Positions 56,501 through 64,000 of a stretch of 64,000 bases of DNA are shown one piece after another. Each line of letters opens with the position of its first letter. Within the stretch, counting starts at the first letter, position 1. The DNA is from Undaria pinnatifida. Its lineage: Eukaryota > Sar > Phaeophyceae > Laminariales > Alariaceae. The notes beneath the pieces were generated by a model, which saw only the letters and a program-made list of their open reading frames with translations, made no database searches and was not told where the DNA came from. The stretch is taken from NCBI GenBank assembly GCA_012845835.1, contig JABAKD010000009.1, positions 18,363,318 to 18,427,317 on the forward strand, in the 5' to 3' direction. Both the position numbers and the translations under genes were made by a program.

Positions 56501-57563
56501 GCAGAGGTGCGAACGAGACCGCGCCAGCCCCGGCGCTCCGACTCGGCTGGAGCGAAAGCAGCTCCTCCGTCAGCTTGGCCAAGAATGGCGCAGTCAGGCA
56601 CGGCGCTGGGCTCTGCACTACCGCGCTCAGCGTTTGCATGACTGCGGCCGTCAGCGGCGGGCTCCCCAGCGGAAGAAGTCTTAGCGTCAGCTCGCACAGG
56701 ACCGACGCCTGTTTGGGCGCGAAGAGCGGGACGGCGACGCGCATGAACTGGAGCAGGTGGAGCGCCCGGATAACGTCTTGGCTCGTGCAGGAGGTCACCA
56801 CGGCGCGGCAGAACTCCATGGTTTGTGCCGCGGGGCCCTTGCTGCTCAATTTCTTGCTGCTGCTGTCACCACCGCCATTGCTAGCGGCGCTGCTAGCGGT
56901 ACTGGCTGCAGCGGCGGTGGAAGGAGGACGCTGGGCTCGGAGTATTTCTACGACGGATTCGTGCGCCGCTCTTCTGATCTTCGAGCGGCGGTCGGCGAAG
57001 AAGTGGAGCAACGACAGGAACGCCCGTACCACTCCCGGGCTGCTCCACACAGCCGAGCTCGACTCCTGGGCTGCCAGAAGGTACCCCGTGCAATGAAGCA
57101 CACGCTGCAGGACATTGGCGGAGGAAGAGGCAGCGGCCGCGTCCGACTCCTCGGCGTCCAGGCCACTCTCCTGGAGGAAGCCCATGAGCACTGCCGCGAT
57201 GCTCGGGAACTTGAGCCGCAGAAGGGAGCGGTGGGCACAGGGCATCACCGCAGCTAGAAGGGCTAGCAGTTGCGGGGTGTGCGACTGGTCCTGGCCTTGG
57301 ATAGCGGGGATAATTGCAGCCAGGTACTCGGTTGCGCTGGGCTCCGAGGTGGTCCCTGCCGCTGGCGCCGTTGTCCGACACTCGCCGATGGTCTCGCGCA
57401 ACGCCGAGAGGATGACCAGCAATCCTTGGGCTGCTCCGTCGCCTGCCTCCGCTGCCTCTTTTATTTCCACAAAAGGATCAACATCATGTGGCGCTTGCGA
57501 ATCCTGCAGAGAGGCAGAAGCGAGACTCAACGCTACCGCAGCTACAGGAGTATCAGAGGCCAT
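50561..57563 (-). CDS. RRP12: RRP12-like ribosome biogenesis protein
   Basis: Six exons on the minus strand: 57563-56475, 55757-54522, 54165-54028, 53332-52715, 52276-51991 and 51441-50561. They join as phases 0,0,0,0,1 and give 1415 residues, near the 1.2-1.3 kb-residue size of yeast and animal RRP12. Start ATG at 57563 (AACATGGCC context); stop TAG at 50561. Residues 1-1030 are alpha-helical HEAT-type repeats; the Trp-Pro-Lys-Ser-Leu-Pro-Leu-Leu region (about 480) lies in the NUC173 domain. Next comes Lys-Arg-Ala-Tyr-Lys at the exon 3/4 join, then Cys-Arg-Lys-Phe-Gly-Phe-Glu-Glu-Ile with a basic run, a long Asp/Ser- and Gly/Arg-rich tail, and near the C-terminus Pro-Tyr-Ala-Tyr-Ile-Pro-Leu-Asp-Gly-Arg, all typical of the family. 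Known role: export and maturation of pre-40S/pre-60S particles. The Ala-rich insert (about 680-720) and the Gly-rich tail are lineage features. Confidence 0.9.
56306..56360 (-). mobile_element. SINE-1 3' fragment in RRP12 intron 1
   Basis: Minus strand reads GTAGTGTGGAGGGGGGAG, AGCCTGCTTAGTCACCCCGG and ATCTGAGTTA, matching the 3' part of SINE-1 at 60178-60225. It has the same orientation as RRP12 and lies well away from both splice sites. Confidence 0.6.
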
Positions 57564-58213
57564 GTTCCTCACAGCGTTGAGGGCGGAGACCCTCGTGTGG
57601 TGACGTACGGGGCAGTTAAAAACGAATGGATGGATGGATGGAACAGTCCGGCGTGGTCAAGGGTTTCCATAAATGGAATATTTGTTTTCGTAATGGGAAT
57701 GCGGGGATGTTTAGAGGTTGTGCAGGGAGAACAAGACAACCATCTCCCGGGCAAGAGCGAAAGACACGGTTCTAGCCCCATAGCCCCTTCTGCAGAGGTG
57801 CTCGTAGGTGGGTTCGAGCCAAGCATTCACACGCGTGGAAGGGGTCACTATACTGCGGGATGGAATCTTGTCCATAGAAAGACGCATGATCGAGGGAACG
57901 AAAACACGCTTGGTATTTTGGGCTCTGCATCATCACCACTGCCTCGTACTATCTGTCCTGCTTTTGCGAGTTTCGACGGTCCACACGACGAGGCGGCCCC
58001 TCCCCCTCTTCCCAGCGAGATACACCCCCCCACCGCCTCTGCTGTGGCACTCCGTACCGTGCGCTGCCCTTTCCCCCCATCCTCCCGTGTTTTTGTGGTT
58101 CCGCAACCGGTGGCTTTCTGCTCCGGTTCTTGCAGGTCACAGTACCGCTCGGTTCTCCACGCGGCGTGCTGTAATTTGTAATTTTGCGAGCACAAGCTTC
58201 TTTAGCTTTAGCC
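57564..58213. promoter_or_regulatory. Shared upstream region of two divergent genes
   Basis: 650 bases separate the RRP12 start from the ATG at 58214 on the other strand, so both genes are probably transcribed from here. No TATA box is obvious near either start. A pyrimidine-rich tract lies at 58000-58100. A long plus-strand open frame (57270-58181) overlaps RRP12 exon 1 on its complement and is judged a shadow. Confidence 0.45.
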
Positions 58214-58300
58214 ATGGCAGGGGACGCTTCCGCGTGGGTGGAGAGCTTGAAGGAGTACCTCGAGCCGGCGGCTAAGATGGCTGTGGGGGTGAAGGAACAG
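58214..58300 (+). CDS. First exon of an unidentified divergent gene
   Basis: GCCATGGCA is a strong start context, followed by 29 codons (Met-Ala-Gly-Asp-Ala-Ser-Ala-Trp-Val-Glu ... Val-Lys-Glu-Gln) and a donor CAG|GTGGGT at 58301, phase 0. The peptide is acidic-amphipathic and has the same codon flavour as RRP12. No second exon is recognisable in the following 5.7 kb, which is repeat-rich; the gene may have a long intron, continue beyond the window or be truncated. Family unknown. Confidence 0.45.
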
Positions 58301-59168
58301 GTGGGTGGGGGCGTGCAGGGGTCTCTGCGGTTTGCGTTTGGCTGACGGGTGTCCATCGCGTCGGGAGAGCTTTAGCGGCGGAGGGATCGGTGTTCTCGTC
58401 GCGTGCTGCAGCGGTAGTTAAAAAATGTACTCCGTATTAAATAGCAGACAGAGCGGTTGACCTCTGGTATGCAGCAGTGGTCGCAATTACGCCCTGTACC
58501 CGGTACCTAGTATAAGATGAGACGGCTGTATCACACCTGGTAGTACTGATTGTTTGTAGTATCAGTGCATGCCGATATCAACACAGCGAGAACGACAGAC
58601 GAATGAGGAAGTGTCGTACTTGTGATAGGTCAGAGGTATGATATGATTAGCGACAGCAGTAGACATATTATGGTCGTAAACCGAGCATGCCTCATGTTGC
58701 TTTGGCAGCATTCCGCGCTCTTACTAAGCCTGGTACATACATCGTTCAGTCAACACCAGTATGCGGTTTGCGCCTGTGAATAGATATTTTCACACCAGCT
58801 CCAGACGGATGCGGTGCAAATTGCCCCGGGGTAGTTGGACGCCACGGCCTGCATGGCTTTCCTTCGCTCTTCGTTTATGACTGATGGGAGAAAGTTAGTA
58901 ACACCAGCTGTCGGGAAAATAAAAGGAAGAAAGGCCATTCGTCGGCATTTGCACACCTATGCGGATCAAACGAAAGTGAAAGAAGCATAGCGCCGAAACA
59001 GAATTCAATCAAAATATCCAGAAGTCAATACGGATTAGATGCGTGTGGTGGCCAATCTTCCTAAGGTAGCCATTCACGCACTCTGGTTGGCTAAGGGGTT
59101 CGTTTTCTATACGCGGCTCAACCAATCTTGATCTTCGTACATATATACGTCGTATCCCATAGCGTGTA
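58301..59168. other. Putative intron; no exon seen
   Basis: Contains TACCCGGTACCTAG-type words and CAGCAGT tracts. A 68-codon minus frame (58750-58956) is not convincing. Confidence 0.4.
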
Positions 59169-59300
59169 GTTTTTTTTTTTAATCCTCCGGCGGATAGGGA
59201 AAAATAACAAAGCTTGAGCTCACCAGCCACACTTCCACGTATTTTCGTACACGTGTCAATTTAACTCACTTGTATTCGCAATCCAGCGCCATTATTTATT
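59169..59300 (-). mobile_element. SINE-2 copy, most diverged
   Basis: T run 59169-59180, then AATCCTCCGGCGGATAGGG, CACACTTCCACGTATTTTCG and TCAATTTAACTCACTTG. A short R2 piece (CTCCAGCTGTGAGATCGAA, 59317) follows. Confidence 0.65.
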
Positions 59301-59457
59301 ATAAAAACTAAATTACACTCCAGCTGTGAGATCGAATGTTTTGTCGAAACTCATCTTTGCTAGCTGGCGTGTCCTTCAGTGTCCGTGGTAACGAGAGCGC
59401 GAGTGTAGCGTCTTTCCAAGCCACAAACGCGTCTCGAATCAACTTTATGTAAAGCAG

Positions 59458-60260
59458 CGGTTGCCGCGGTGGCCTATTGAGGGCCGTTCCTAACGAGCAA
59501 AAAAAAATGTCAGGAATCGTGACATTTGGGTGTGACAGAATATCGCGAATCCTGACATTTCATTCCTAACGATAAAAGATGATATGTCACGTTTTGTGAC
59601 GTTTACACTCAAAGCGTCGCACATTTTTCAGCGTTTCCTGTGGACAGTCGCTCATGGTCCGGAGTACCACGTCTTTCCTCGCAATCGGCGTGCTTAGCAG
59701 GGTCTGCCATGCCCCATATATGCCCCCACCGGCCTTGGATATCCTCTCTCTCGGTGGAGATGGGGTGCAGAGTGGTTTAGTGTGGCTTATCAGGCGTGTT
59801 TTCAAGAGATATGTTTGTCACGAATCGTGGTCATGAATCGTTTTGAGAAAATCGAGAAAATAAAATGTCGTGATTCGTGATTTTCTTGTTACACATGATG
59901 ACGTGAAAAATCAGGATTCCTGACAAAAATGTCACGATTGCTGACGTTTTTTGTTCGTTAGGAATGCCCCTAATTGTGATTGCCCACGAATGCTGCTAGA
60001 GTTGGTTCTGGAGTTCGAATCTCACGTGGGTACTAAGGACTTTTGAGTTTATTCGAAAATAATTAACCAACTGAATCAACTGCTGAGAGCGCCTAGCAAC
60101 GTGGGCAGGTCAAATTCGATGCGAGTCGACGAGGGAAGAAAGGGCTCTTCTCGCGATATAAATGAAGGCACGTGCGGTAGGGGGGAGGGGGGAGAACAGC
60201 CTGCTTAGTGGCCCTGGATCTGGGGAGGGAGAAAGAGAAAGAAAAAGTGCGAAGATAATA
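59458..60260 (+). mobile_element. SINE-1 copy split by a MITE
   Basis: The head (GTTGCCGCGGTGGCCTA) is at 59458-59480 and the rest resumes at 59971 with TGATTGCCCACGAATG, a B box GAGTTCGAATCTC (60012-60024), AACTGCTGAGAGCGCCTAG, GTCGACGAGGGAAGAAA and the 3' GGGGGGAGG part. Without the insert the SINE is about 310 bases like its relatives. Confidence 0.8.
59481..59970. mobile_element. MITE-like DNA transposon, 490 bases
   Basis: Terminal inverted repeats of about 45 bases: left GGGCCGTTCCTAACGAGCAA, right complement GGGGCATTCCTAACGAACAA, both followed by AAAA and GTCAG.AATCGTGACATTT. Flanking CCTATTG / CCTAATTG suggests a 7-8-base target duplication with one change, in the range of hAT elements. 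Sub-terminal regions carry many GTGACATTT/ATTCGTGA words. A 60-72-codon frame in the middle is not a transposase. Confidence 0.75.
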
Positions 60261-60280
60261 TGTTTTAGAAGTAAAAATGC

Positions 60281-60680
60281 GCTCCAGCTGTGAGATCGAA
60301 GACTTTGTCGAAACTCGTCTTTGGCAGTTGTGTGTGATACTCCGATCGCGCATATTACGGGGTGTGTGTCCTCCTTAAGGATATAGGTCGGCGACTCCCC
60401 TTGGAACTACAGTGTAGCTTGTACCAGGGTCAACAGGGTGATGTTAATCAGTCTGTGCGCGGAAACTATGAAACCCGTTTTTGAGGGGGACAAAATCTGA
60501 CAGCTGTGGAAGGAAATACATCAGTTTATCAGGTGTATCCTGTAAGTCGTGTAACCGGTGAGGGGAGGGCGGAGTTTTTTAAGGGCGTGGGGGCCTGGGT
60601 TTGAACAAGAGGGAGCGGGGGGAGGGAGGCAACTCAATCTGTGCACGGAAACTATATATCCTTTAAGGGGACTAATCTAG
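60281..60680 (+). mobile_element. R2 repeat copy plus partial second copy
   Basis: 60281-60580 matches 28303-28620. At 60635-60680 the middle part (TCTGTGCACGGAAACTAT, then a shortened GGGGAC..AATCTAGATGGG) is repeated in diverged form. Confidence 0.7.
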
Positions 60681-61943
60681 ATGGGATGAGCAGAACTAAA
60701 AACAAATAAAGCAGCAGCAGTACCAGTGTCATAACTGGTACCGGGAGGTGGAGATGTATTTTATCACCGCCCGCCCGCGATAAAACACCATCCTATGCAC
60801 CAGTACCGGGTATAAACCTGCAACAAGCAACATGTGTGTTAGTTTACGTCTTGTTTTGTACCTGGTATCGCCGTATTGCGCACCAGGTACATAGTCAGCA
60901 GCCATACCAGCTACTGATCATTTACCTTGCATTGTCCTTGTGGCAAACCCTTGATGAAAATTCTATCAAACTCTCCAGCCTTGAATGCTCACAGCAGCAG
61001 TGCATAGTTCGATACTTTCTGCCAGTCTGCCGGTCGGTTTCCAAACCAGCTTTCGATACTCCAACACCCATCGTGTCCTTCATTTCCTCATCGTTAATAG
61101 TGCAACCTTACCCACTGCTCGCTCTATATAAAAAAACGTATACCCCGGGGAGGCATCCCCTTTCCCTGCTCACTCGCGCCTCCAAATTTTTCATCCAACA
61201 CATCCCTCCACGAACCTCAGATTTTCTCTGTTCAGTGTTGCTCTTGCAAACTCGTACACTCCCGGTATGATAAGTGTGTCCGTCTGTACATTTTCTCGGT
61301 CTCATAAAATCTGTGACCCCTTAATTTGTACCTGGTATCCCTCTAGGATGAGTCTGCACTTGTACTAGATTCTGCTGTGCTGCTGTTTGCTATCGCTGGC
61401 GTTGGGTAGAAAGTAGAAGGGAAGACTAAAGCACGTCCTAAGTACTTAGAGCCTTGTCATTAGACTGCTGCTGCTGTAGACTACGAGTAGACTACTCGTA
61501 TTTATTATCGGCATTTAGACTACCAGGTATCTTGGATATAGCATCATTAGTCCAACCAAACGCCACACAAGCTACGCCCCCCACTAGTCACTCGTCTGGC
61601 GCACGGTGCGTAAAAGCGCCGGTTGTCCGGTCATGGCACGTGAACAGTGAAAAGCCCTACTCTGTCCTATAGTTGGATTACTATTTTGTTATTTTGACCT
61701 CTGTGAAACTCGTATGATATGTCTCTGCTCAAACTCACCTCACTTTTACTGAATGATAGTCGCCACTGCCGGACGATACCAGGAATATTATCCTACCTGG
61801 TATGTTGGATGATTTAATTTCGTTCTTGCGCCACTCCCTTACGCATCTCCCGGAGGGGAACCTTGTACCATAGATGCATATCATGTCATGTTACATATGG
61901 CATATCGTACTTCCGCTGTTCAAATATTCAGGTACAAGCCGGT
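60681..61943. other. No supported gene
   Basis: A 144-codon plus-strand frame (60836-61270) starts with no ATG I would trust and has no domain. Many TACCTGGTA words (60856, 60884, 61326, 61527, 61794). CTGCTGCTGTAGACTACGAGTAGACTACTCG near 61463-61497 contains the inverted repeat CTACGAGTAGACTACTCGTA. Confidence 0.4.
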
Positions 61944-62294
61944 CGCCCCGGTGGGGCTAGTGGTTACCCTCGAATACTACTACGACCTCGTAGCGTTGGT
62001 CCTTGATGAGTCCAATTCCCACCGCGGTGAGATTTTGAATTTATTTGCAACAATGCAAAAAAGGGATCAACTGCTGAGAGCGTCTATTAATAGCAGCGTG
62101 GCGGGTAGTAGGTGCAATTCGACCCGCGTCGACGAGGGAAGAAAATGCTGGATTCTCCTCGCGCTAAAAATGAAGGCACGTACCGTAGTGGGGAGGGGGG
62201 AGGAGGGCCCGCTGTGTGACCCCGGATCGGAGTTATTAGTGGGAGGGAGCACGAGAGTAGTGCGAGGATAACAAATGGGTACGCGAAAAAAAAA
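61944..62294 (+). mobile_element. SINE-1 copy
   Basis: CGCCCCGGTGGGGCTAGTGG head, weak B box (GAGTCCAATTCCC, 62008-62020), the internal marks of the family, and a 3' end ACAAATGGGTACGCG followed by A9. A 127-codon frame across it (61888-62271) is a by-product. Confidence 0.8.
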
Positions 62295-62401
62295 TGGTTT
62301 CATGACAATTCTGTGTTGTATTATGCAAAAGAAAATGGTGTTATGATAATTCGGTTGTAATATACTGGTGTACTGCCGTATAATTATATAATTTAAAACA
62401 C

Positions 62402-62840
62402 ACTCCAGCTGTGAGATGGAAGATTCCAAGGTTATATTCTGTAGGGTACGCATAAACCATACCCGGGGTATTTATACCCCGGGTATTACCCTACAAAGAA
62501 CTTCTGTAAGTTCTGCAGGACATTCATACCCGTACCCGGAACTTCTGGAAGTTCTGTACGACATTTATACCCGTACCAGGAACTTCTGGAAGTTCTGCAC
62601 GCCAGTGCCACAAATACCCGGGGTACGGGTATATCATTTTTTTTTTTCTTATGTGAGTTATGTGCGCCCGTGCAAAAATACCCGGAACTTCTGTGAGTTC
62701 TGTATCACTTCCTTTCTGTAAGTTCTGTAAGATGGCCATGCCCTTACCCCGAACTTCTGTGGCTTTTTGTAAGACTGGCACAATACCCGGGGTACGGGTA
62801 TACTTCTTTTTTACAATACCCGGGGAGCCCACATGAACTA
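62402..62840. repeat. Palindromic tandem array (GAACTTCTGGAAGTTC)
   Basis: The unit alternates a CCCGGGGTA/TACCCG palindrome with GGAACTTCTGGAAGTTCTG. Five to six units, e.g. at 62478, 62538, 62579, 62683 and 62710. AGAACTTC-TG-GAAGTTCT is an almost perfect dyad. The array starts with an R2 scrap (62402-62422). Confidence 0.8.
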
Positions 62841-63019
62841 ATTCAGGTTTAAACCCATAGTGTGTATTATGCACGATGATGTCATATCTTGCCAGTGAGA
62901 CAAACTAAACACCGAACATCAGCAGTACGTATCATAAATATATAATATACGGGAGATTCCTAAAAGGCCGTTGCCCCCCCTCCCCCCCCGTGACACACGC
63001 AAAAAACAGCCCCCCCCCC

Positions 63020-63525
63020 CCCCCTCCCCCGCCGCCCCACCTAAAATCAAATCTGCTATAATAATGAACACTGCCAGGCAGGTGATATCACCTCATTACC
63101 TATCCAACCAGCCATGCCGTAGCTCCAATTCATTTACTTCCTATTTCCGCGCCCCCTCCTTCCCCGCCACCCGCACCATCGCCTAGACCTAGCATGTATA
63201 GTAAAGTTCCTCCCAGGTTTACATTCATGCGACCTAAAGGGGTTTGATTTCCCCCCTCCATCGCCCCACCCCCCCTCTTTTGGTTCTCTCCCGCCACCCC
63301 ACCTAAAATCAACATCTGCCACTGTAATAAACACTACCAGACAGTTGATATCACCTCATTACCTTTCTAGCCATCCATGCCGTAGCTCCAACTCATACTC
63401 CCCCCCCCCCTCCTTCCCCACCACCTGCACCATCGGCTAGATCTAGCACCACGCGTATGGCAAGCTCCTAACAAATATACATGTATGCGACCTAAAGCTA
63501 TTGGAAATCCCCTTCCCCCCCCACT
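63020..63525. repeat. Two ~270-base C-rich direct repeats
   Basis: CCCCACCTAAAATCAA begins at 63034 and 63296; both copies contain AGKTGATATCACCTCATTACC, ATGCCGTAGCTCCAA and CATGCGACCTAAAG / TATGCGACCTAAAG. C runs separate them. Confidence 0.8.
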
Positions 63526-63546
63526 TCGAACACTCCGCCCTCTCTT

Positions 63547-63950
63547 CACCGGTTGTACGACTTACAGGATATATATAATAAACTGATACATTCCTTCCAC
63601 AACCGTCAGATTTGTCCTCTTAGAGGATTTATAGTTTCCGCGCACAGATTGTTGCCCCGCCCGTCCCCCCCCCTTCCCCCCCCCCCCGCCGGTTATAAGA
63701 CATACAGGATACACTTGATAAACTGATGCATTTCCTTCCACAGCTGTCCGATTGTGTCCCCCTCAACAACGGATTTCATAGTTTCCGCGCACAGACTGAT
63801 TAACATCACCCTGTTGACCCTGGTACAAGCTACACTGTAGTTCCAAGGGGAGTCGCCGACCTATATCCTTAATGAGGACACACACCCAGTAATACGCGCG
63901 ATCGGAGTATCACACAAAGCTTGCAAAGATGAGTTTGGACGAAATTTTTC
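63547..63950 (-). mobile_element. R2 repeat, inverted tandem pieces
   Basis: 63688-63950 is a good copy of R2 on the minus strand, and 63547-63653 repeats only its end. Together with the C-rich repeats this suggests that R2 ends lie inside a larger repeat. Confidence 0.65.
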
Positions 63951-64000
63951 AAGGGTGTGTTCGGACGTACCGGTATTCACGGTACCGAAGTGTCCGGTAC

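Noticed and set aside
57270-58181. 303-codon plus-strand frame
   Set aside because: Half of it is the complement of RRP12 exon 1; the rest has no domain and no ATG in good context.
62478-62720. Heat-shock element cluster
   Set aside because: GAA and TTC blocks are separated by one base (GAACTTC) instead of two, and no gene start follows.

Overview
The window is nuclear DNA from a eukaryote with spliced genes. The one gene that can be named with confidence is a six-exon gene on the minus strand (50561-57563) for the ribosome-biogenesis factor RRP12. Its five introns are 356-717 bases long, have GT...AG ends and join without any frame break. Around it the sequence is about 85% repeats. The intron structure, the many CAGCAGTA / CTGCTGTA tracts and the scattered palindrome TACCAGGTA / TACCTGGTA remind me of a brown alga (an Ectocarpus-like stramenopile). 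That is an impression, not a proof; nothing prokaryotic or organellar is visible.

Layout. 0-12 kb: tandem repeats (a ~190-base satellite at 1.6-2.7 kb and several minisatellites), SINE pieces and a mobile repeat family called R1 here. 12.2-24 kb: a large tandem segmental duplication (unit A 12170-18732, unit B 18733-23966). Each unit carries a small Cys-rich gene of unknown function with an upstream TATA-like block, a zinc-finger-like exon, a 168-base exon and a terminal exon; unit B has the 168-base exon twice. 24.5-26 kb: three copies of a ~465-base repeat. 26.7-30.2 kb: SINE, R2 repeat and a ~1-kb minisatellite. 30.7-32.3 kb: an orphan terminal exon and a duplicated reading frame. 33-36.6 kb: a decayed Ty3/gypsy-like LTR retrotransposon on the minus strand, whose LTR recurs as a solo LTR at 47682-48231. 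37-42 kb and 46.5-48.6 kb: copies of a non-coding LTR-like element. 43.5-45.6 kb: four tandem copies of a ~495-base unit, each with a reading frame for a one-span membrane peptide. 50.3-58.3 kb: the gene-rich part, with RRP12 and the first exon of a divergent gene. 58.3-64 kb: SINEs, a MITE nested in a SINE, R2 repeats and C-rich direct repeats.

The most informative structure is a miniature LTR element (TRIM) with 83-base terminal repeats, a polypurine tract and 4-base target duplications. One copy sits in the last intron of the unit-B gene, and the paralogous intron in unit A supplies the empty site. A second copy is a three-LTR tandem (41418-42075) inside another repeat. Both insertions, the nested MITE-in-SINE and the broken retrotransposon give a relative order of events.

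The genes do not form a pathway. RRP12 exports and matures pre-ribosomes; the divergent exon at 58214 shares its upstream region; the Cys-rich family looks like a young, still rearranging local gene family.
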